A DNA stretch of 64,000 nucleotides from Paragonimus westermani (taxonomy: Eukaryota; Platyhelminthes; Trematoda; Plagiorchiida; Troglotrematidae), in the NCBI GenBank assembly GCA_008508345.1, contig QNGE01000876.1, forward strand, positions 149,210-213,209, written 5' to 3'. Positions 1 through 10,885 of the stretch are shown piece by piece. A program made the translations under genes and the position numbers. Under the pieces are notes generated by a model. That model was not told where the DNA came from and ran no database searches. It worked only from the letters and a program-made list of their open reading frames with translations. Position 1 is the first letter of the stretch. Each line of letters begins with the position of its first letter.

Positions 1-1446
1 AAAATAATCCATTAGTTACCTATCACCCCCTAATAATCAAAGTAGTCTGCTTGTATAAAGAAATTCTCTTACAGGACAGGCAAATCCATTTACAAAAAAA
101 ACATTTGAATCTAGTGTTCGCTTACGAAATAGTTGCATAAAAACGCTTTTTCAATGCAGAGAGAATGCTGCGATCAAATGTAGACGATGTTCGAGCACAA
201 TTCATCTAACTCTAAGATCGCGTATTAGTTATTGAAATGCTGAACCGTGGGTTGAATGGAGTCGGAGGTTTTAGCATGACTTAGAGGTGCTAGTTGCGCA
301 GCAATCGATGGGGATAGGCAGGTTTGAAATTTGTCACCTCTCAGGATGATCGGACATTCCTAGTATTTATTATGAGCCAGTATGACTGAGCGTTCAAATA
401 TGACACTCTGGTAAACAGCTACAAAAAACGTATTGTCATTTTACCCACAGGCGAATGCGTTAACGCTATGATACGTGCTATGTTAAAAAACCTATCGATC
501 TCTTGAACATTCTCAAATGGCAATACTGTGAGAGCAGTAAATCTGTAAGTGTACACGAGTACCAACTAAACTTCTTGTCTTGAGATACGTCCATTTTCTC
601 ATTTTCGTCATCATATGCATTCAGGACCACGGATAGTTGAAAGTTATTTGCCCGAATCAGACACTGCTCCGTAAGGGTGAGGTTATGCGCATCTGCACTC
701 TTTTAGTTAACAGTGATGGGTAGTTGAAAAGCACTAAGTTTTGCGCAAAGGAACCAGAACATTTGTCTCCCACCAACATATTCCGGTTGAAGATACACTG
801 CCTGATGTAAACGCAGTTTTGCTCTCGCTAACAGCTTACTGAAATCAGTATGAATATCCACCAACACAGCGACGGTTGAACAATCGGCGACAGGTCGACG
901 TAACATTTTGTGGACACAAAAATTATCGTCGTGGTCCGACCAACATAGCTTTTGAAACACGAGGCTTCCTTGGGCTGACCAAAACTGAGCAGGGACAAAC
1001 GCTAGATATTGACACCAGTATGCTTCACAGGGCACACAATAGGAGCAACCAAAATACGTGACATGGTGATAATGTGCTTTGACTGGTTGCTGGAAGTGTG
1101 GAGTTTGTGTATTGTAACGACCCTTAACGGACTGGTTGGGCTATGTGAGATCTCATAAGCTGTCGTTCTTTACAGCAATTTCTGTCATACCGTACTGGTT
1201 GCGTATCCAAGATGTCCCTATTAAATTGCTGACGGACTGAGAACGACGAGTTAACAGCCTACAGCAAATGCATGCTACTGTTACAAAGTTCGATAGTAAG
1301 CATTCCATCTAACATTTCTGTATATCTCGGTTCTATAGGCTAATAAATTATCATTCCAAGGGATTTTCCTACCCAAAGCATCATAAAAAGATCAACACAG
1401 GTAATGGGAGAGATAAAATTTCTGGTTCTCCAAAACTGATGCTTAC
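1..1446 (-). other. Filamin intron 3 (partial), no exon seen
   Basis: It follows the donor at 1446. None of the minus-strand frames, including 703-1035, resembles the first filamin Ig repeat, so the next exon should lie beyond the left edge. Confidence 0.75.
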
Positions 1447-1831
1447 CTGGTCCATAAGCGCGAACCAATTCAGGAGTGGATTTTGGACGAAGTGGAGCAC
1501 CCTCCTTCAGTTTCGCACTAGGAAACTGGCTCAGATAGGTCATCATTGCTTTTTCATCCACACGTGGGTTGATGATCTCCTCCGGTCGAATCAGCTGTGG
1601 CACGTCAAGCCACTGTTCGGCTGCGTCCATTGCCTCACGAGCATTACGCAAATTCTGTTTCGGTTCCCATTTTCTCCAGTCCGGACAAAGTCCCGGAGCA
1701 CAAGCATCAACCAGTGCTCCAATAGCGATACCATCATTCCAGTCGGTAGTGAAATTCTTCACCGGTCTTTCAACCAGCTTGTTGTTCAACCAGGAAAGTA
1801 GGCGTTGCTTTGGTGTGGGTCCTTGCCCTTG
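1447..1831 (-). CDS. FLN: Filamin, third coding exon (CH2 and start of hinge)
   Basis: This 385-nt exon (phase 0 in, phase 1 out) encodes about residues 159-286. It begins [19 protein letters not shown], then [18 protein letters not shown], then [45 protein letters not shown], and ends [12 protein letters not shown] followed by VRAYGPG. The LRPK...ARAYGPG hinge is specific to filamins and leads into the first Ig-like filamin repeat, which must lie left of the window. The only phase-compatible acceptor is TTAAAG at 1832, preceded by a T-rich stretch; two other nearby AGs would break the frame. The donor is CCAG|GTAAGC at 1446. The whole of CH2 in one exon and no internal stop make this a functional-looking gene. 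Confidence 0.95.
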
Positions 1832-3759
1832 CTTTAATTATAAAAACAGAAGCTAAATTTTAGTAAGATTCGTATAGTGCAGGTAAGACAAATCAGGCAA
1901 CACAGGTAACTAAGGGCCGTCACCGAAACTTATATGTTACTCTTCGCGAGTGCTTGCACCGAAAGCGCGTGCTGTGGATGTTTTGTCGGTGATCATTATA
2001 TTACCTGTGGAAAATGGCTGGCCGCATACCATTTTTGCGTGACAGCTGCAGAACGTCGAGCCCTTTCCTTCAACTGCTCTAAGGAAATATTCTCAGACGG
2101 TGGTTCAGCTTCCCTTAGATGGAAATATTTGGCTGATCTTCGAAAAGACGATCGATTTCTCCTGCGGTTGAACTTGAAACATTGGGGGCGCAATGGGTGT
2201 AATTGGTGAGAAATGACAAAAAATATCACTTTATTGCGCGTAAAACCCTAAGGTCATCTATTCTCCCACATGGACCTCACACTCTTTTCAGCTGTTTGAT
2301 ACTTTTCGACCAGGCAACAGAATTAACACAACCACTTATCTTGTTTGGAAGAAAAATTAAAGGTGTGCAATTCATTTTCTGGAATGTCTTTTGGGACTAA
2401 TACAATTTCAACTAGACGGATACGGTGTTCTGCAAACAGCGTTACTCTTCATGATGAAGATACTAGGGAGTTTCTAAAAACATGGCTGTTAAAACGTTTT
2501 CCACTGAGATCGATAACTGTGGACGGTTGGTTTGGTTGCACCGAATGGTCACGGGTTAGGGGTTGATAAGAAGGCTGTATCACAGCGTTTATTAACAAAC
2601 GTAGCAGACCGTAATGTGCGCATTTTTTAGACGCCGATAAGATTTTTCTATGGAAAATTAAAGTTGAACAAATGTTCCTGAACGTCCTTCTCAAAGCAAA
2701 CCGCCCGATGTGTAATCATCTCAAATAATGGAAGGCGATACTTCAGGTCAGAGTTTGACTACTTCATTCAATCTCAACAGTAAGCTACGAGCAAACAGGG
2801 TAAAGATCAAATTGCCATTTACGGGATAAGTTTATGTAGAAAACTCTGAAAGTAGAGAGTGTTATACGCATTGTTAATGTATAAGGCCAGTGCGTGAAGT
2901 ACTGCTAATCTCCTCGAATTTTGGGCGGCGTCATTGAAAGGAAAAGTCTGAATCGACGTGCTTTTGAAAACGTCGTGCATCAAGTAATGACCCGCCCACA
3001 AAATCCCCCACAGATTCTGCTGCTCTTTCTATTAAAATTTCTGTGGTTTTGGGGTAAATTCAAACTAGAAATTTTTGATAGAATTGGCCATTAATCCACT
3101 GTAATAGTTAGTGAGTTTCATGATCACCTGACGAAACCTCTTTCAAATCCTCCGAATTTTAAAATCTGTATAAATTTTACTGTTTGTAATAAACATCAAA
3201 GAGCGTAAAATTATCGCAACCCAAGTTTGTTCGTAACTTCGACGTCTATATATATATATTTTGGGTCTTCGGAAACGAAACGTTCAGCATCATTTATACA
3301 TGGTGTTATTCAAATTCATCCGGACTGAATTTTACACCTGGTCTACGTACATATGAAGCCACTATGCTTACCACCTAGAGAACGCAATTGTGCTGTTTTG
3401 TGGAAACTTACATGTACGAGTAGTTGATATGTTGGAGGATTTTTACAAGACAGTTCGGTAGTGGTTATTAATAGATGACAGGCTCAGTATTCAGCACGGT
3501 CGAACAGATCAAGGGATAGATATAATCTACAGAAATACCGGCACAGCGGGCAAAACTTGGGCTTGACGCCTCCGTATATTTACGGCTGGTCGCTAGTTCT
3601 ATGTGAATTCAAATGAAGCTGCCAGCTACGAGTGGTGTTCAGGCAGCACTTGGTTATTCCTCCAGGCAATCAGTGAATTTATTGACTCCGGTAGCATACA
3701 CTTTACGCACGCGCAAACTAAGTGAACGAATACATTATTTGGTGACAAATCTTAGCGAT

Positions 3760-3990
3760 AGATAGTGGGATGCTTGGTAAATTTCAAGTTGAACATCATC
3801 CACATTTGATCGCAGCCTGCACATCAAGACAGATTTTCACAAAACTTTTTTTGAGTAGAATATATACTCGCATTGTGCTCTTGCTGGATCTCGTCAATAG
3901 TGCACATCTTCGCCAAGGCCAGTACTAGAACTCCGGATACGCTTTTTTTGTGGCAAACGTGTTGTCCACTGCGCCACGTCACATAAGACA
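3760..3990 (-). mobile_element. tRNA-headed short repeat, family B, copy 1 (decayed)
   Basis: It aligns by eye along its length with 17638-17890 and 21948-22118. Shared landmarks in order are TTTCAAGTTGAACATCA, CATTTGATCGCAG, a GTCAATAGTGCACAT block, and CACTGCGCCA, the reverse of a Pol III A box. The tRNA-like head is on the right, so the element reads on the minus strand, head near 3990. The B box has lost its consensus. It lies inside filamin intron 2 in the same strand sense as the gene. Confidence 0.7.
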
Positions 3991-6900
3991 GCCGATTTAT
4001 TACACATGAAGTTCAAACCGCATTCGCCAGCTAGTCATGATCAAATTTACTTGATTCTAAGTTGACTTGTAGCCCTAGCTAATTGAGTGATTACGATATA
4101 AAGTATATTCCCTCATGCACTATTAATCATACGAACCTAGCATTCAAATACGTGATAATGCTGTCGTCCACCTTATAAACCCTAGAAACTGCCATTAAGA
4201 ACGTATGTGCTGAAAATAATGACAATCTCCAAAGCTCGAGAAAAAATAGTCTAGCAAACATGTTAGTAACGACAAGTACTTAGAGAAATGATTTGGCTGT
4301 AGGGCCCAGAGGGAATGGCAAAGTGGTCTGAGCGCGCAAATAGGGGATTTGGTGGTTAGTTATCTATGATACTGAACTACTTTTCAGATCACTTCGGTAT
4401 TGTGTGATTGTGTGATTATAAAAGCCATTTCATATTCCAGACTGATGTTAATTACTTCATGAAAACTGTAGGGAAGAAAGTCAGATTTATACCATACTCT
4501 GTTCGGAGTTCATTTAGTGACACCATTGAGGCGCAACACACAAGCGAAGAAAATCAGTGTTTTTAGCCTAATCAGGAACGTGCAGTGCATTGCAATGTGG
4601 CATCCGTTAGAAAAAACTTAATGATGTTAGTCAAAAGAGAGATTTTCGTAAATAAATTCTAGAAGACGTACAGGTCCCAAGCTGTCCTTATAAATAAACT
4701 CACTGTGAATACCGAACAATGAGTAAAATGTCAAAACTTATTCACTGTTTCATGACGGCGAATTCAATCAATTCCCTCAGTTCCACTGTCAGTAGAACGC
4801 AAATATCTATGGTCTACTCCACCCCTTATCGCAATGTTTTCGGTTGCGTTTACTGATAAACCACAACAGTTGGTGTCGGCGAAAACTGTGGTTACGTGAA
4901 CAAATTCAGCATTCGAATGACTTGACACTACTAGGTATTGCAACAGTAAATAAGGTCATCACATTCAGCGCATACCAAATTTGGCATCGCCTGGAAAACT
5001 CAATGTGCCCAATCGTTGCATTTGTCTCATTCATGTTGTTCCTGTCATTTTGGACAGTGATAATAACAAGGGAAAATGTGCCGGATTTTCTGCACTTCAT
5101 GTCAAACCAGACAGTGTGCGAAGTCTATTACGCAATTGATATACAGATTGGGAATAACACAACGTTTCGAGCAAGTTGTAATGCTCTACGTTTCAACCAC
5201 CTCGGGTGGCCTTCCTCAGGAATGTTGTAATCGAAATCACATTGACAGAGCAATGTTCGCTAGTGGATCACTTCTACTCAAAAATTCAAAATTTTTTGAA
5301 ATTCAATTCGACCACAATTATAATTTCATTTCTTTTACCGTAGAAAACATAGGAGACCAACTTTGGGACTACATTTTTTCTGTTACATCCATAGACTTAA
5401 GGAAAACAGTTTATTTAATGATTAGGGCGTAGTTAGTCTGGTATTACAGATGGTTGTTTTTTCTGTTCACAGTTAATCGAGAAACTCCCTAATCCATTTG
5501 GCAAAGGATGATCCCACCTTCTTATGTGGTATGCGTGACCATCTCATCTGTCGCAGTAAGTCATTATTGGCCAAGAAAAAGAGGCAAGTAACCACAGCGT
5601 AAACAGAGTATCTGTTAGTAACAATAAGTACCCACAAAACAATCATGCTATGGTGCTAGGAGGAGACAGTGAAGCCGGGCAAGGCATGCGAATGAATATT
5701 ATCGCACGGCAGCACATCAGGCGTGAACTCTTTCGACGGAATAAGTAAGCCGGGTTGGATGTCATTATCCAAATGGATGACTAGAGTGGCAGCGTATCCT
5801 GCTGAGTGCCAACGTGAATGGGTATATTGCTTCAACAGTTACGGTACAGAAGGCAAGACATTGAAGCGTCAGTGCACCATAAAGTACCCGGAAAAATAGG
5901 GGACAGATATCTTGCGGTTTCACAGTCGGAGACAAGAAACTCAGTGCAGAACGAATTACTACTAGAAGGGTTGACACACATAACACACATCACGTATTAA
6001 ATGTGGAGTCATTTTCAATAGTCTTAATTATGTGTCCAATTGGTGCGTCTCTATTTCGATCCGCGCCGTGAACACAGTAAATCGTGAGAACGGAATGCGT
6101 GTTGAACGCACTTGTGTTACAGCGCTGATAGCAACGAGTGTTATGTGGGCTGTTCAACATTAACGCTAGCCTCTGCAAAAGTGGGCCAGTTTAGTGTGGA
6201 CCACTTGGTTGAAATTTCCACGCGACACGGTCAGATCTGCTTCACTGATGTTCACGATAGATCACCAGTGACTAGGCCTACAATTTAATGTAACTGTGCA
6301 TGTGTCCATAAGTGAAGTAGCACTTGGATGAACGTATGTAACAAACAGGTATATGTGAGAATGTATAGCAACGCCATCTGCTTCACGAGATCAGAAATCT
6401 TAACCATGGGATTCTGCTAAAAAAACAACGAACAGCCATAAGCCTGCCATGGGATAAAAGATATTCCTGCATCGAAATGATGTCGAGTGTTACCCAGATC
6501 TCTCTCACCGAAATCTAGTGGAAATGAACACATTTGGGAGCTGCTGCTTCGTGCTATCAACAAAGAATTTAACACTAAAAACCTGCTCCAACTGTGACGT
6601 CTACTCATCGCGAGACGAATACGATGCCCCAAACCTCCATGAAACTTTTCGTGGGAATTTTACAAGAAAATTGTAGAATGTTATCAAGATCATCAAAGCC
6701 ACTGTCAAAAATCAAAATGGTGAAAGTTAGAAACTACCGCTGATAGCATACCAAGGTATGTAGAAAAATTGCTCTTTTTAGCTGGAAGAATACTATCAGA
6801 GGGAGCAGCAATTTTATCGGACCGTATACATAAAAATTCACGATAAAATGGGACCAGAGTAATGTTTTGTTCGGATAGACACCTGCATGGTGGCGTGACT

Positions 6901-7895
6901 GTGCACACTTTGTGGTTTCTTTTTTACTAAGTAGAATCGCGGTGTCAACAACCTTCTGAGCACTACACCAGCCCAGCCACCGTATATTCTGCGAATACTT
7001 CGATGCCATTGATCGATTCTTGATTGACTGCCAGTCGACCACGTCATTCTGGTTCATCAGCTGAATAACAGAGCGCGTTTGATAAATCTGAGGCTAACAA
7101 CAATTTGATGTGCAAACCCGCTCTCATTTTATTCCTGTCCTCACAGGGAAACAGCTCTGCACTCCAGTCGTTGTCGAGCATACCAGCAACTTCATCTGTT
7201 TGAGTTTAAATTGGCTCGTTCTTACACAGGGTGTATCATCTGTCCTATCGCATACCAACACATATCACTGGAGCTCGTTCAAACTGGTCCTTGGTCTACA
7301 AAAGCGGACACTGGTCGTATCCGAATTTACGCCGGTTTTGTACGCGTTTGGCTCGTCAAAGGAACCCCACTACAAAGTCTTGATATGTTCCTCTCCAGGT
7401 TGATATCAGTCTAAGACGAACGCACCACAGCAGGTAGGTGCTTCTTTAATTTGATAGTATGTTGGTCACAACTATCAAAGTATTAGCTGGGTCTGAACCA
7501 ACAACACTGATAGTATGACTATGCTTTACTAACTCATTCTCGATTAGAAATTCCAACCTATACCGATTGTTCAATTTCGTTCACTGTCTTAAATGAGCCT
7601 TACAAGTTGAGTACCAGTGGCTGAAGTAACAGTCGTTTTCACGTAGGTCGATTCATCAGCTGGGTCTGACATTAGTGACCTGATCGCCTGACTGACTTCT
7701 GTCACTTATCTGTGCCTAAGACATCGCTAACTAACAGGGTTTGCGGACCCGATTTGATTCAATATATTTTACAACTGTCGATATGCTACTTATGGTGCAT
7801 ACTGTCCAAACGTGCTTTGTCAAGTCACTAGTCTAATATTATTCAACGGAAGTAGTAAATTTCATTTCACTGGCGTCGACAAGGGTCTTCCACAC

Positions 7896-8042
7896 TGTAG
7901 AGTCTGTTACCATTTCGATCTTTTGTTACGTACCATTCTTCATACCGGATATGTTCATTGTACATATTAACTACTTGTCTATTGTTTGAATCAATACACA
8001 CTTGGTACCTAACAAAAGATCGAAACGGTAACAGACTCTACA
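7896..8042. repeat. Inverted repeat with 39-nt arms
   Basis: The left arm at 7896-7934 and right arm at 8004-8042 are reverse complements at 37 of 39 positions without gaps; the loop is 69 nt. The arms contain GTAGAGTCTGTTACC. No coding capacity lies between them. It could be a very small non-autonomous DNA transposon or a local inverted duplication. It is in filamin intron 2, so the pre-mRNA could form this hairpin. Confidence 0.85.
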
Positions 8043-8554
8043 ACACTTATTATGAAATCAAAACAAATGTATGCCTCGGTATGCCGGGTAAATGCACCCA
8101 AACATCGTCATTCCAAATGTGCACATGAGGTGGTTTTATCCGACAGTGCTGTTGTCGTGGTTACAGACCAGAACGCTTTTCATTCTTGGCTCTGTCTGTG
8201 AGTTGAACATTATCCTACTCATACCATCTGTTGGTGACTCCGGCAGATACACAGCAGAATCTATTCATAACCTAACAGCAAGATGCTGGTCTCCCATTCC
8301 TTCTAGTCTAGTTACCAACGACAAATAGATGGCCAAAATACTTACTTAACATGGGATCTGTAGAGTTGTAAATCTGACAAATCCCGGGCTGCGAGACGAT
8401 GTTTCCCATTTGGAGAGGTACAGTTGAGGCTTTATCATTCGCAATGAAAAGCCTGCCTAAGTTACTGTTAGACCACTTTTAACTGACAAAGAGTGACGAC
8501 CACAGCCGTTACACATAATTTCATTTGGCCAAATGTGAGTACGTTATTACTTAC

Positions 8555-8667
8555 TCCGTGGTCCACCTCGCCTTCCCACAATGGAATTGTGATGGAATAA
8601 TGCAGAATCAGAGTCCAAATGAGACCCAAAATTAGTTTGCTTCTACTGTCCACAATGTCCGTGCTGT
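8555..8667 (-). CDS. FLN: Filamin, second coding exon (end of CH1)
   Basis: This 113-nt exon completes CH1. A pyrimidine tract runs into acceptor ..CCTACAG at 8674-8668. Joining to exon 1 rebuilds codon 121 (Asp), giving [12 protein letters not shown], then [17 protein letters not shown], the most conserved strand of filamin and other tandem CH proteins, then [10 protein letters not shown]. The donor is GGA|GTAAGT at 8554, phase 0. Vertebrate filamins have an acidic linker at this point, as here, before TPKQRLL. No stop or frameshift is present. The reading frame runs on into the intron after the donor, so a frame-based caller would overextend it. Confidence 0.93.
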
Positions 8668-10490
8668 CTGTAGGATAGAGGGGAGAGAGAACAGGGAGGA
8701 CATTGAATCATAGTTGGAGCAAACATTTTTTTCTATGTGTGTATATCACTCAAGAAAAACACAAGTCTGTGGTGATTTCCCGATAACTGTCCAGTGTCAC
8801 AATTTTCTGTTCGTTCAAGAGGAATTTCGCTCCTATCTGGCCCCAGGTTTGACTCACATTGGTCACCCTTTTAGAATCATGATCTCGCGGTTGGCGTTAT
8901 CAGGTGAGTTGCTGTGCGTTCTTATGAAGCGACTACAAACCGAGTTATTCACCATCATTTGTAGCTACACCTTACCACATCATGACTCACTAGTAAGCTC
9001 CGTGGGCCAATGTTCAACGGGACTCGACGAGTTCAACATCAGGCACAAATGAGTTGTTCCAACAAGTGAGGAATATTCTTTACTTCTGTCATGGGCTGGC
9101 CAGCCACCAGCCGTTAGTCTAAATGTTACAAACGTTGGTAGTATGTCATTCACATTGCAAACTTTCTTGGTCGGCAATAAGGCTGACTGTTTCTCAGTTA
9201 CTTTCAGTGATTAAAAATAGTTGTGAATGAGTACAGTTGGTTAGTTAATCGATTTGAACAAGACAGGTGAACAAGGTTTTCAACTCAGCCTTGTTCCACT
9301 TTATGAGACGATTGATCTTTAGTGTAACAAGATATGTTACTCCGTGAACGCTATCATTTACATTAACCGTAGTGTTAAGGTAGGACACAATCCACCCCAC
9401 AACCGAACTACAGTCTGACTACCTTGAGCTAGTCAACTGTGGCTGAAAAGTGTAGCTGAATGCAAAAGTTACTATCAACTGTGGCGGACAGTAAACCGAT
9501 ATTAGGTAAGTCCTCAATTCCTCAAGTGTGGTAATGATAGTTGAGGAGATTCGGTAAGTTGGAAGGGTTTCTGTTGTGAAACATTTTAGCTTCAGCTGGA
9601 TTAGAACAATCAACAGTAATAGAACTGTCAGACGCGGTAAGTGCCGTACCAGCTGAGCTGTGAAACAACATGAAAAACTTAGAACTTTCATAATCGAACT
9701 AGGTTATCTATCCATTACAAAGTGTAATGGCAACCGTCAGGCGTTTCAGAAAAATGACAACATACCAGCACTTCTAACCCTCAATGTGACAGTGGCACTG
9801 TCACGTATTTGGCTACCCACTCCACCAAATCAGATCTTCAGCGGTTTCGGCTGCACTAAGCAATCTCGGTTAATTACAGAATGCTCTTTTTGTAGAGAAC
9901 CAATATGGTTTAGATTAACAGTTGTTACTGCACAACAATCGTGTTGCGTTTCGGCTGGTTCCTTGTCTTGAGAATTCGGCAATTGATATCCGACGTGCCA
10001 TCAAGCAACTTGTTTGAATCACCACTTATTACACGTAGATCACTCTTCTATAATTTGTCACCGATCAACCATAGTCCCGCTTGTGGAAGCATGCCGTTGA
10101 GCTCCGATCGGCTGAACTTTCCTCAATCACGAAGCCATCTTATTTCAATTCTAGTGCAAGCTGATTTCACCGTGAACTGCCTAATACGAAATGAGCGGAA
10201 AACATTACGCATACATTCGACATTTCTGGGTTCCCAGTGTAGTTTATGCCTCAATTTCTATTCAAGCGTAACTGACTGGTGGCCCTGACCGGTTGAAAGT
10301 AATGTTTCTTCTAAGAATCCTTATATTTCAATAAATTTCAGTTTGGGAACGTCCAAACTGTTTAAACAAATTCGTCGAAATTTTCTGGGTATTTCCGCCG
10401 AAGTGAATCGCTCGAAGACCACACGTACATATGTGGTGCTATAAATCGTTCCATGATGACGGAAAATATATTTTAGGCAAGATTACTCAC
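8668..10490 (-). other. Filamin intron 1
   Basis: A 1.8-kb intron between exons 1 and 2, with GT (10490) and AG (8668) borders. It contains a minus-strand tRNA-like short repeat at about 9590-9690. Apart from that I see no second gene; the plus-strand frames at 9660-9971 and 9941-10288 match nothing I know. Confidence 0.9.
9590..9690 (-). mobile_element. tRNA-headed short repeat, family A, single copy in filamin intron 1
   Basis: It resembles the minus-strand arm at 15612-15716: a reversed B box with one change at 9598-9607, a shortened middle, a reversed A box CAGCTGAGCTG at 9650-9660, then a tail with AGAACTTTCA. Unlike the copies at 15.7 and 58.6 kb, no mirrored partner follows it. In reverse translation it gives the AQLV.RLPR peptide typical of such repeats, not a protein. 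Confidence 0.65.
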
Positions 10491-10851
10491 CAATATTAAC
10501 TAATCGTAAGCCTTCATTCTCCTCCAGAAATCGTAAAACCATTGTGACGTTCTCAAGCTTTTGAGTACGAAAACTTGGCTTTCGGTTCACGTGTTTAAAC
10601 TGTTGTCCGGATAACGCTTCTACCAAACCGATCAGTTTCAATCCATCAGCAAAATCATACTGCAAGTCCTCGACGAACATATTTTTCGGCTTCAGATGTT
10701 CGTTGGCCCAGCGTGTGAATGTGTTTTTCTGTATGAGTTTCCATTCGGCATCTTCTGCGAGCTCACGCTCAGCCATCGGTATCTCCTCCTCATCCTCGTC
10801 CACATATCCGGCGTCGGCATCCGGGTAGTCAGAGTACGATGGATCGTACAT
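10491..10851 (-). CDS. FLN: Filamin, first coding exon (N-terminus and most of CH1)
   Basis: Filamin is a cytoplasmic dimeric actin crosslinker; its N-terminal actin-binding region is two calponin-homology (CH) domains. This exon gives residues 1-120 plus the first base of codon 121. Residues 1-34 are an acidic, Tyr/Asp/Glu-rich leader (YVDEDEEEIPMAEREL is within it). CH1 starts near residue 35 with AEWKLIQKNTFTRWANEHLK and runs through DGLKLIGLVEALSGQ and NVTMVLRFLEE to RLVNI, all classic filamin CH1 positions. The start is the first in-frame ATG (10851-10849) after an in-frame TAG at 10908-10906; no other in-frame ATG lies between. The exon ends ATTG|GTGAGT, donor in phase 1. A pyrimidine-rich acceptor ends at 10865, 13 nt before the ATG. 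Methionine 26 is a possible alternative start. Recognition as filamin rather than alpha-actinin or spectrin rests on exon 3. Confidence 0.94.
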
Positions 10852-10864
10852 ATTGAAATCAGGC

Positions 10865-10885
10865 CTGTGAGGGAGACATAAATCA
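10865..10885 (-). promoter_or_regulatory. Splice acceptor just upstream of filamin ATG
   Basis: The minus strand reads a T/C-rich tract ending in CTCCCTCACAG, a strong 3' splice site, only 13 nt before the chosen start codon. It could close an intron in the 5' UTR, or, since flatworms use spliced-leader trans-splicing, it could be a trans-splice site. No upstream exon can be recognised from sequence alone between 10.9 and 14 kb. Confidence 0.55.

Larger units (their letters stand above)
1832..8554 (-). other. Filamin intron 2
   Basis: A 6.7-kb intron between exons 2 and 3 in phase 0. It holds a decayed tRNA-headed repeat at about 3760-3990, a short TA run at 3247-3260, and an inverted repeat at 7896-8042. 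Two overlapping plus-strand frames at 4844-5230 and 5076-5432 (128 and 118 codons) have no recognisable motif and lie inside the intron; I treat them as chance. Confidence 0.9.

Noticed and set aside
4310..4350. A-box match TGGCAAAGTGG suggesting a tRNA-Ser or tRNA-Leu gene
   Set aside because: No B box or acceptor stem follows at a suitable distance.
4844..5432. Two overlapping frames of 128 and 118 codons with a hydrophobic segment
   Set aside because: They lie within filamin intron 2 on the opposite strand and lack any recognised motif or exon signals.
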